Source: Siphonodentalium dalli
Lineage: Eukaryota; Mollusca; Scaphopoda; Gadilida; Siphonodentaliidae
Assembly: GCA_032622095.1 (NCBI GenBank)
Contig: CP136062.1
Span: 143,486,351 to 143,550,350 of the forward strand
DNA length: 64,000 bases
Reading direction: 5' to 3'
Shown here: in pieces, positions 11,077 to 20,767 of the stretch
Layout: the number at the start of each line of letters is the position of its first letter
How positions within the stretch are numbered: position 1 is the first letter of the stretch
The notes under the pieces: model-generated
Seen by the model: only the letters and a program-made list of their open reading frames with translations
What the model was told of the DNA's origin: nothing
Databases searched by the model: none
Program-made: the position numbers and the translations under genes

Positions 11077-12051
11077 TCTACTATATAATTTGAGACTTCC
11101 GTATATATATATATGTGTGTATATATATATGTGTGTGGGTACTTCATAGAATCGAAAACGCGTGGTTAATCAAGTGATAATGTAATGAGCGTTTGTTTTT
11201 GACGCATCGCTATAAAGAGCGTCTGTTTATCATTCAACGTTATTAGCATCTGCAGAGAGATATACGGGAACAATACTTTTGATTGGTTTCTTATTGGGCG
11301 AGATTTATTGGATGACATAGTACTCTTACAACATCATTGTTATAGTATGTATGACACTTAGGTCAGGGCTTAGGGGGTAGATAGTGCAATACTTTTGAGT
11401 GGTTTCTTATGGGGGGAGATTTATTGGATGCCATAGTACTCTTACAACATCATTGTTATAGTATGTATGACACTTAGGTCAGGGCTTAGGGGGGGGGTAG
11501 TTAGTGTGGATATAGGCATAATGCTTCTCAGAAATCCCGGTTACAAACCAACACTCACAATTTCGTCTTTTGCATCAGATACCAACACCTCGACCGATCG
11601 GGACGAAACTTGGTACGTGAGTGTAGTTTGACCAGGTGGTCGTCGTTGTCGTATTGACGAGCCCGTGCGACGCCCGTGCAGCGCATGCGCAGACGAGATC
11701 TCGGAAACGGGTGGAGCTATCGACTTGAAATTTGGTATGTGAATGTATCTTGCCCCGGATACGAATTTTATCGGGTCGCCGAGCCCGTGCGACGCCAGCT
11801 TCGCGCATGCGCGGACGAGATCTCGGAAACGGGTGGAGCTATCGACTTGAAATTTGGTTTTTGAATGGCCCGGATAACGTCGGGCTCAACAATTTTTCAT
11901 CGGGTCAATTCTTTCCGCCCGATGTACCTTAAATCTTTTAGGGACGGGTACCATAATTTCTCTTGATTAAAAAGGCACAATTAACTCGTTGAAAAGCCTA
12001 AAAAATGTCATGTTTCTGACCAACGCCGCCAGTGGCGGGCTAACCTGCTAG
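11077..12051 (+). mobile_element. Helitron-like family B, copy B1 (with A fragment)
   Basis: Starts TCTACTATATAATTTGAGAC and ends with the GCCGCCAGTGGCGGGC hairpin, TAACCTG and CTAG. Positions 11578-11890 are family-A sequence (CGACCGATCGGGACGAAAC, two monomers, and the A-type 3' hairpin) embedded inside it. No transposase is encoded. Confidence 0.65.
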
Positions 12052-13233
12052 AGACTTCCGTATATATATGTACTTTATAGAATCGAAAACGGCTGGCTCG
12101 ATTGAGTTCAAACTTCCCATCTAAGGGTAAAAACACACGAACACCGTAGTTGTCGCGTTTTGGAGAAGCTCTGAGCACCCTTTATCCACTCCCAAATCAC
12201 CGCAAAGGCACGGCGTGGGTTAATCAAGTGATTATTTAATGAGCGTTTGTTTTTGACGCATCGCTATAAATAGCGTCTGTTTACATTCAACGTTATTAGC
12301 ATCTGCAGAGAGATATACGGGGACATTGAGTGGTTTCCTATGCGGGGAGATTTATTGGATGCCATAGTACTCTTACAACATCATTGTTATAGTATGTATG
12401 ACACTTAGGTCAGGGCTTAGGGGGGTAGTTATAGGCATAATGCTTCTCAGAAATCCCGGTTACAAACCAACACTCACAATTTCGTATTTACGCAAACGTA
12501 TACCGGAACAAGTGCTTTCCTATTTTTAGAACGCAACATATGATACCAAACAAAATTACGCCCCGTTGGTGATGGCGTTCACGACGGGATTAATTGACTG
12601 TCCGCTCTTTGCGATGGTGGGGTTCACGACGGGATTAACTTTGCGGGGACTATTGACCATCTCGTAAGGGTGGACAACCTCTGTCAGGGGCTGCTCAATG
12701 GCCACGGGCAGGTTAAAAAAAATCATACCTCTTCTGGGTCTGGGCGTGTATAGACATGAGCGTGTTGTGTTCCTAAGAACGCGGAGCGTGTTGTGTTCCT
12801 AAGAACGCGGATCGGGTTTCCGCCCTAGGTGAGCTCAAACTTCGTATATAAGTGTAAAAACACACGGGGATCGTCGACGTCGCATTGTGTGAAACATTCT
12901 TATGGCTGTCGTTCCTAGGAACGGGGGAATTTTTCATCGGGTCAGTCTTAACCTTCAAACGGGTACCCACAAATTATATATTGTGACCCCGACAATTGAC
13001 CTTGAAAATGATAAATTCAAGGTCAAATCGGGGTAAAATATTGAAAAACCCAATATCGTTCCTAGGAAGGGGGGATTTCACCGGGTAAATTTTTCCGCCA
13101 GAAACAAAAAATTAAAAAATTCCGAAACAAAATCTATTACATTTAAAAAACATTAAATTAATATTAAAAAATAAACATGTCATAAAATGTCATGTTTCGG
13201 ACAAACGCCGCCGGTGGCGGGCTAACCTGATAG
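12052..13233 (+). mobile_element. Helitron-like family B, copy B2, 5' end clipped
   Basis: Begins at AGACTTCCGTATATATATG, lacking the first TCTACTATATAATTTG of the family, directly after the CTAG of B1. It ends GCCGCCGGTGGCGGGC, TAACCTGATAG, so the terminal CTAG has become ATAG. The interior includes the recurring GTTCCTAGGAAC palindrome. Confidence 0.6.
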
Positions 13234-14908
13234 TCTTCTTCTTCTATACTATATATTTTGAGAACTCCGTATATATGTATATATGTGTGTGTGTGGGTAC
13301 TTCATAGAATCCAAAACGCGTGTACAGATTGAGCTCAAATTTCGTATGTAAGTGTAAAATCCCACCGACACCGCCGTGGTCGAGTTTTGGAGAAGCTCAG
13401 AGCACCCTTTATCCACTCCCAAATCACCGCAAAGGCACGGCGGGGGTTAATCAAGTGATTATTTAATGAGCGTTTGTTTTTGACGCATCGCTATAAAGAG
13501 CGTCTGTTTCCCATTCAACGTTATTAGCATCTGCAGAGTTATACGGGAAAATTGAGTGCATTTCCTATGCGGGGAGATTTATTGGATGCCATACTCTTAC
13601 AACATCATTGTTATAGTATGTATGACACTTAGGTCAGGGCTTAGGGGGGTAGTTATAGGCATAATGCTTCTCAGAAATCCCGGTTACAAACCAACACTCA
13701 CAATTTCGTATCGCAATCGGCACTTCGGAGTTAATAGCGTTGATATATAAAGAGCGTCAGTTTTCCGCAGTGTCTATATAAAGAGCGTCGTTTTCGCTAT
13801 CTACTTATCTGTATGACGGGCAATTCAATGCAATGTTATCGCTCGAAATATTATGCAGAGAGAGAAGCGTTGGTTTTCAATGCAATACCGGATTCGACAT
13901 CAAGCGTGAAAGCTCGAAATATTATGCAGAGAGATTGCCTGTCGTTCCTAGGAACGGGGGACATGTTTACAATTCAACAAAACGTTACGGGATTCAACAA
14001 AACGTTATCGCTCGAAATGTTTAGGTCGGGTACCACGAATTAACTCATTGAAAGTCGTTCCTAGCAAGTGGGATTTCATTGACCCGCTCGAAATAGCTCG
14101 AAATATTATGCAGAGAGATTTCACGACGGGATTCAACAAAACGTTATCGCTCGAAATGTTTAGGACGGGTACCATGAATTAACTCATTCAAAGTCGTTCA
14201 TAGGGAAGGGGGATTCATCGGATTTTTTCGGCCAGAAACAAAACAAAATTAACAATAAATAATAAATTAAATTATAAAAAAGAATTAAATATTAAAAAAT
14301 TGAAAAAAATACATAAATTAAATTTAAAAAAACATTAAATTAATGTTAAAAATTTTAAAAAATATATAAATAAAAACAAAATAATCAAAAAAATGTCATC
14401 TTTCTGTTATGTTTCGGAAAAAATTCAGAAAACAAATATATTACATTTAAAAAACATTAAAATAATAATAATTACACCCACTTCATTTTCTATAGTAAAT
14501 TGCCGTTGAGTTTATCAAAGCTAATGTTAATTATATCGGATAATTACATTAGGTCGAGATTTTATCAGTGCAACAAAAACGACCCAAAAGTACTTGCGCG
14601 CAATGATATTTGTAGTCCGTTGCATAGTAAACTAAGGACGCTATTCTATTCGCACTAGCTTCGCAGTACACATTTTTTTTCACGAACGCTATGAAAGCTA
14701 ATAAAAGAATAATAAATAACTATCCAAATGAAGACAATGACCCAATATAATAAACATTCCCAAGCTGTTTTACAGAGTGTAAATTTTGGTCGTATTTGCG
14801 ACGTTTCGTTACGAAATGCATGACTAAACATACACAACTTTTTAGTTTTCGTTTCATTTATAATTTTATTTACATTTTCCCAGCAGGCTACCACTTGTCA
14901 TTTTGTAA

Positions 14909-15048
14909 GACCACAGGAGTGTGGAACTTGATTAATAATTGCATTAATTAGCCTAATTACAATTTTTTTGGCCATAATGCTGGGCCAAAAAAAATCCTAA
15001 TTAGCATAAGGCAGTTATTGATAAAGTTCCAAGCTCCTGTGGTAACTT
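14909..15048. repeat. Imperfect 140-bp foldback hairpin
   Basis: The left arm ACCACAGGAGTGTGGAACTT, continuing to GGCCATAATGC, pairs with a right arm ending AAGTTCCAAGCTCCTGTGGT. It has small mismatches and a short loop near GCTGGGCC, and looks like a MITE-type foldback element. Confidence 0.65.
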
Positions 15049-15397
15049 AGGTAAGAGTATTAAATTTAGTGGTTATAAATATAATATTCTGGGCACTACA
15101 ATTTATATTATAGGATGAAATTTTTAATTACTGTTTACAGATGTCCCCAAACATTGTACCAGTCCCATGAGAAAACTGCAACATATTTTTTCCCTTCGTC
15201 TCAGTGTAAGGATATGTTACAAAGCGTTTCATGATTTCTGAGATTCCACAGAGACTGGACCTACAAACTGAAACTTACAAAGTCCCTGTAAAAAAAAAAT
15301 ATGCAGCATTCAATGTTTCTTCACCTCCTTTTATTGTAGCGATATGTTGCAAAGTGTTATTGAAGCGTTACCGGTACATTTTACAAATTATATTAAG

Positions 15398-15430
<33 letters not shown>

Positions 15431-15625
15431 GCAGCATATTATTAAAACTGATCTCAATGCAGCGATATGTTACAAAGTGTTACGAATCGTTATATGATTT
15501 CAGAGATCCACAGTGACCGCTCGTAGACAGGACTGTGTTACAAATAATATAAAGTCCCTGTGAGAAAACTGCAGTATATTGTTTCAACTCGTCTCAGTGT
15601 AGCGATAAATTGTTACGAAGCATTA

Positions 15626-16056
15626 TGTTACATGTGCAACAGAACGAGAGAGTGAGAGAGAAGTGTGGGAGTCGCACCGAAAGTTGGTAGCACCCGGAAT
15701 CCCAAGCCGGTCACACATCCATGGAATAACCGCGCCCGACGTTGCTTAACTTTGGTTATCACACAAAGCGTGTCTTCTTCACGTTACAGCTCGCTGTCAT
15801 TTACTGACAATTATGAGCCGGTGCAGGTGCTACCACGGCCGAGTAACTTTATAACCCTGTGGTGACTCCAGTAGCGTTCTTTATCGTGCACACACCGAGG
15901 CGTGTACACCGGTCAACCATTAATGTCCGCACCCGATCGGACAGCGTACTGCACAACAACAACATACCTAGACAAATGTTGTAATGGGGGAAGGACCGTG
16001 ACCTATCGATCAGAGAAGTCATCGGCCTTTTATATTTACAACGCGACCGCTATACA
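15626..16056 (-). mobile_element. LTR-like insertion carrying a 5S-rRNA-like segment
   Basis: This 431-bp segment interrupts a tandem unit at GCATTA|..|CATGATTTC. It begins TGTTACATGTGC and ends GCTATACA on the + strand (TG...CA) and is flanked by CATTA / CATGA, a possible 5-bp target duplication with one mismatch. On the minus strand it has a TATAAAAGG motif close to its start and a 5S-like stretch. A solo LTR of a 5S-bearing terminal-repeat retrotransposon (the plant Cassandra type) fits. A 5S-derived SINE is the alternative. No protein is encoded. Confidence 0.45.
15682..15798 (-). ncRNA. 5S rRNA-derived sequence (not a functional 5S gene)
   Basis: Read on the minus strand, the core AAGTTAAGCAACGTCGGGC is followed by GCGGTTA, GGATG-GTGACCG-CTTGGGATTCCGGGTGCTACC. 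These correspond in order to the 5S internal promoter A box, the intermediate region and the C box, and the spacing is close to that of real 5S rRNA. The 5' third is more diverged and the 3' oligo-T terminator of a 5S gene is lacking, so I read it as a 5S-derived promoter module inside a mobile element. Confidence 0.7.
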
Positions 16057-16747
16057 CATGATTTCTGAGATCCACAGAGACCACTCGTTGATTGGTGTTA
16101 CAAATAATGTAACGTCCCTTGTGCAGGATATTTCTTCTACTCGTCTCAGTGTACCGATATGTTAAAAAGTGTTACAAAGGTTTACGTGTCTCCATTATCT
16201 GGACACAAGCGATTTATAAATAATCACTTTAAATTTTACCAAATATATTAGTTTTTGAAAAATAAATCATCTTAAAATTCCTTAAATGCCATGATGATTT
16301 AATTCTTCTGAAAACTTGTTTCTCGGTAAAATCACAATGACACAAAATGACTGCGAAAAATCGAAAATTGAAAAGTATTTGGCTCACTGCCGATAGATAG
16401 GATTCCTGTAAGAAAATTCTCACTAAACGTTTTGATCGCATGTTCATGATTCCCAGTTGACATGGAGACTAACTGTATATTTTCCTCTTCCAAAATTCTG
16501 CTAATAATGTTTAATTTTGATCAAAAGTTTATTAATGTTTTGTTTCGTCCTTGACATACGTTCGGGAAAAACCCACTCGATCTACAGATCTGCAGATCGA
16601 TCGATATTATTCGGACGGGAATGCAGCGAGTTGATTTCGGCTCAAGTCTTGTCTGTTATTTGAGAACATATAGTTCCTTGTTTCAATCGTATTTTAAGGG
16701 CGAATATGTCTTTAAAATCAATATTTAACAATCGATGGCATAATTAT

Positions 16748-16900
16748 AAGGAATAATCTCGGTTTCCTAATGTAATTACACAGTCTAAAGGCATATGCCG
16801 AATCACAAACTCTTATAAATCGCTTCGCGATTTATAGGTTTGTGATTCGGCATATGCCTTTAGACTGTGTAATTACATTAGGAAACCGAGATTATTCCTT
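16748..16900. repeat. 153-bp near-perfect hairpin
   Basis: Left arm AAGGAATAATCTCGGTTTCC and onward is the reverse complement of the right arm ending ..GAGATTATTCCTT. Arms are about 74 bp, with one small indel (AACTCTTATAA versus AACCTATAA) and a 3-nt TTC loop between AAATCGC and GCGATTT. It could be a foldback element, an RNA hairpin, or an assembly or replication artefact. Confidence 0.85.
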
Positions 16901-17087
16901 AATTAAAATGTCATGTTCAAATTAAAAAAATATATAAATAAAAAAAAAAAAAAAAAAAAAATGTCATGTTTCAGTTATGTTTCGGAAAAAAATCAGAAAA
17001 AATATATATTACGTTTAAAAAACATTAAAATAATATTAAAATGTCATGTTTCGGACAAACGCCGCCGGTGGCGGGCTAACCTGCTAG

Positions 17088-18007
17088 TCTATACTATATA
17101 TTTTGAGAACTCCGTGTATATATATATGTGTGTGTGTGTGTGTGCTTCATGGAATCCAAAACGCGTGTACATATTGAGCTCAAATTTCGTATGTAAGTGT
17201 AAAATCCCACCGACACGGCCCTGGTCGCGTTTTGGAGAAGATCAGAGCACCTTTATCCACTCCCAAATCACCGCAAAGGCACGGCGGGGGTTAATCAAGT
17301 GATTATTTAATGAGCGTTTGTTTTTGACGCATCGCTATAAAGAACGTCTGTTTCCCATTCAACGTTATTAGCATCTGCAGAGTTACACGGGAACATTGAG
17401 TGCATTTCCTATGCGGGGAGATTTATTGGATGTAGTACTCTTACAACATCATTGTTATAGTATGTATGACACTTAGGTCAGGGCTTAGGGGGGGGGTAGT
17501 TATAGGCATAATGCTTCTCAGAAATCCCGGTTACAAACCAACACTCACAATTTCGTATTTACGCAAACGTTATCGCTCGAAATTTATTATGCAGAGAGAA
17601 AGTGCTTTCCTATTTTTAGAACGCAAAACATGTTTACGTCGCGTTGGGGTTCACGACGGGGACTATTGACCAACACTCACAATTTCGTCTTTTGCATCAG
17701 ATACCAACACCTCGACCGATCGGGACGAAACTTGGTACGTGAGTGTGGCGCGCTTTGTTTTTACCGTATATACCTTTGGTATATACCGAAATCATCCCAG
17801 ATAATCACGAATATAGCATTTTTGGGGGAGACGGGTACCATGAATTAACTCATTGAAAAACAAACAATGCGTTGTCCGTCGTTCCTAGGAAGGGGGGATT
17901 TCATCGGGTCAATTCGGGGACTAGTCTAGGAACGGGGATGTTTAGGACGGGTACCATGAATTATCTCATTGAAAAACAAACAATGCGTTGTCTGTCGTTC
18001 CTAGGAA

Positions 18008-18045
<38 letters not shown>

Positions 18046-18259
18046 CATCGGGTCAATTTTTCCGCCAGAAACAAAAAAATCATTAAAAAATTTAATTAAA
18101 ACAATTTAAAATTAAATTTTTAAAAAAATAATTAATTAAATTTAAAAAAACATTAAATTAATATTAAAAAATTCAAAACAAAAAAATAAATAAAAACAAA
18201 ATAATTATAAAAATGTAATGTTTCTGACCAACCACGCCAGTGGCGGGCTAACCTGCTAG
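17088..18259 (+). mobile_element. Helitron-like family B, copy B4
   Basis: Starts TCTATACTATATATTTTGAG directly at the CTAG of B3 and ends AGTGGCGGGCTAACCTGCTAG-like (CTAG at 18256-18259). It has the same A-family junction as B1 (TTTTGCATCAGATACCAACA then CGACCGATCGG near 17690-17740), but the A part stops early. It contains a 35-G run at 18008-18042. Confidence 0.65.
18008..18042 (+). repeat. 35-nt G homopolymer
   Basis: Uninterrupted G run after GTTCCTAGGAA inside Helitron B4. In other copies the same site has only 4-9 Gs. It can form G-quadruplexes, and its length may be an assembly error. Confidence 0.8.
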
Positions 18260-19674
18260 TCTATACTATATATTTTGAGAACTCCGTATATATGTATATA
18301 TGTGTGTGTGTGGGTACTTCATAGAATCCAAAACGCGTGTACAGATTGAGCTCAAATTTCGTATGTAAGTGTAAAATCCCACCGACAACGCCGTGGTCGA
18401 GTTTTGGAGAAGCTCAGAGCACCCTTTATCCACTCCCAAATCACCGCAAAGGCACGGCGGGGGTTAATCAAGTGATTATTTAATGAGCGTTTGTTTTTGA
18501 CGCATCGCTATAAAGAGCGTCTGTTTCCCATTCAACGTTATTAGCATCTGCAGAGTTATACGGGAAAATTGAGTGCATTTCCTATGCGGGGAGATTTATT
18601 GGATGCCATACTCTTACAACATCATTGTTATAGTATGTATGACACTTAGGTCAGGGCTTAGGGGGGTAGTTATAGGCATAATGCTTCTCAGAAATCCCGG
18701 TTACAAACCAACACTCACAATTTCGTATCGCAATCCGCACTTCGGAGTTAATAGCGTTGATATATAAAGAGCGTTAGTTTTCCGCAGTGTCTATATAAAG
18801 AGCGTCGTTTTCGCTATCTACTTATCTGTATGACGGGCAATTCAATGCAATGTTATCGCTCGAAATATTATGCAGAGAGAGAAGCGTTTGTTTTCAATGC
18901 AATACCGGATTCGACATCAAGCGTGAACGTTATCGCTCGATATAGCTCGAAATATTATGCAGAGAGATTGCCTGTCGTTCCTAGGAACGGGGGACATGTT
19001 TACAATTCAACAAAACGTTACGGGATTCAACAAAACGTTATCGCTCGAAATGTTTAGGACGGGTACCATGAATTAACTCATTGAAAGTCGTTCCTAGCAA
19101 GTGAGATTTCATTGACCCGCTCGAAATAGCTCGAAATATTATGCAGAGAGATTTCACGACGGGATTCAACAAAACGTTATCGCTCGAAATGTTTAGGACG
19201 GGTACCATGAATTAACTCATTGAAAGTCGTTCATAGGAAGGGGGATTCATCGGATTTTTCCGCCACAAAAAAATTTAACAATAAAAAAATAAATTAAATT
19301 ATAAAAAAGAATTAAATATTAAAAAATTGAAAAAATACATAAATTAAATTTTAAAAACATTAAATTAATATTAAAATTTTAAAAATATATAAATAAAAAC
19401 AAAATAATTTAAAAAATGTCATCTTTCTGTTATGTTTCGGAAAAAATTCAGAAAACAAATATATTACATTTAAAAACATTAAAATAATATTAAAATGTCA
19501 TGTTCAAATTAAAACAAAATATAAATAAAAAAAAAATAATTAAAAAAATGTCATGTTTCTGTTATGTTTCGGAAAAAAATCAGAAAAAAAATATATTACA
19601 TTTAAAAAACATTTAAATAATATTAAAATGTCATGTTTCGGACAAACGCCGCCGGTGGCGGGCTAACCTGCTAG
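18260..19674 (+). mobile_element. Helitron-like family B, copy B5 (uninterrupted reference copy)
   Basis: 1,415 bp from TCTATACTATATATTTTGAG to GCCGCCGGTGGCGGGC, TAACCTG, CTAG. Nearly identical to B3 over the first 1.2 kb. The second half is A/T-rich with repeated ATTAAATTTAAAAAACATT blocks. No transposase. Confidence 0.7.
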
Positions 19675-20759
19675 TCTACTATATAATTTGAGACTTCCGT
19701 ATATGTGTATATATGTATATGTGTACTTCATAGAATCGAAAACGGCTGGCTCGATTGAGTTCAAACTTCCTATCTAAGGGTAAAATCCCACGGACACCGT
19801 AGTTGTCGCGTTTTGGAGAAGCTATGAACACCCTTTATCCGCTCCCAATCATCAAAATCACCGCGAACGGCACTGCGGTGGTTAATCAAGTGATAATTTA
19901 ATGAGCGTTGTTTATGACGCGTCGCTACAAAAAGAGCGTTTGTTTTCAACGTTATCGCTCGAAATTTCGCACACTGAACGGGGGGTGGCGTTTGTTTACA
20001 TTATCTGGAACTCGCTTCCTAGGAACGGGGACATATTCATCGGATTAGACCCCCACGGCATCCCAACGGCAATGTGGCTTATAAGACATCATGGATTACT
20101 ATGTGTTCTTACGATTGCTAACTTAGCATCAATGAGTTTATGTTACTACACATGGCAGCCGATGGACAATTGGTCTCTATATATGTACCAAAATTACGCC
20201 GCGTTGGTGACTGGGAAATTCCATGGAATGCCGATTGAGCTCAAACTTGCTACCTACGGGAAGTGTCATAGCCGATGGACAATTGGTCTCTATATATGTA
20301 CCAAAATTACGCCGCGTTGGTGACTGGGAAATTCCAGGGAATGCCGATTGAGCTCAAACTTGCTACCTACGGGAAGTGTCATATATATGAGTGTGTCCTT
20401 TATAGACTCGAACCGATTGATCTCAAACTTGCTAAATATTGACTGGGAAATTCCAGGGAATGCCGATTGAGCTCAAACTTGCTACCTACGAGAAGTGTCA
20501 TATATATGTGTGTGTCCTTTATAGACTCGAACCGATTGAGCTCAAACTTGCTAAATACGGGAAGTGTCATGGACGGGTTCATTGAAAAACAAAAAAAAAT
20601 CTGGTAAAATTGAAAAACTCAAAAGGCACAATTAACCCATTGAAAAACCAAAAAAAAATCTGGTAAAATTTAAAAACTAAAAATTCAATTAAAAAATTTA
20701 AAAGGCACAATTAACTCATGTTTCTGACGATTGCCGCCAGTGGCGGGCTAACCTGCTAG
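19675..20759 (+). mobile_element. Helitron-like family B, copy B6
   Basis: Starts TCTACTATATAATTTGAGAC at the CTAG of B5 and ends GCCGCCAGTGGCGGGC, TAACCTG, CTAG (20756-20759). The interior carries a ~120-bp block repeated two to four times (GATTGAGCTCAAACTTGC, GGGAAGTGTCAT, ATTGGTCTCTATATATG), so it has its own internal tandem array. A 140-codon open frame over 19901-20323 is made of these repeats and is not called a gene. Confidence 0.65.
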
Positions 20760-20767
20760 TCTATCTA

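Larger units (their letters stand above)
15120..16180. repeat. ~130-bp tandem repeat, 4-5 units, interrupted
   Basis: Units contain AAAGTCCCTGT, an AAAACTGCA..TAT block, TCGTCTCAGTGTA, GCGATATGTTACAAAGTGTT and ATTTCTGAGATCCACAGAGAC. Units are seen near 15140, 15270, 15440, 15550 and 16060-16180. The array is broken between 15626 and 16056 by a separate insertion, and by a C21-A10 homopolymer at 15399-15429. Confidence 0.65.
14465..16905. mobile_element. 2.4-kb insertion inside Helitron copy B3
   Basis: Left and right junctions are found by comparison with B5, where ACATTAAAATAATATT runs straight into AAAATGTCATG. The insert holds a hairpin (14909-15048), ~130-bp tandem repeats (15120-16180) split by an LTR-like segment, and a large hairpin at its right end. 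I cannot define its own termini or class. Confidence 0.45.
13243..17087 (+). mobile_element. Helitron-like family B, copy B3, interrupted
   Basis: Starts TCTATACTATATATTTTGAG and ends GCCGCCGGTGGCGGGC, TAACCTG, CTAG (17084-17087). Compared with copy B5, about 14465-16905 is extra DNA, so B3 was split by later insertion(s). Its first 1.2 kb is nearly the same as B5, including the GACGCATCGCTATAAAGAGC block and the GCTCGAAATATTATGCAG block. Confidence 0.65.

Noticed and set aside
15682-15798. Considered as a functional 5S rRNA gene
   Set aside because: The 5' third is diverged, the T-run terminator is absent, and it is embedded in a TG...CA insertion.
13556-18767. Repeated 64-codon frame MHFLCGEIYWMPYSYN at 13556 and 18573
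   Set aside because: It lies inside family-B Helitron copies that are near-identical DNA. The frame is broken in B1, B2 and B4, so there is no sign of selection.
19901-20323. 140-codon frame in Helitron B6
   Set aside because: Composed of an internal tandem block of the element and not preserved in other copies.
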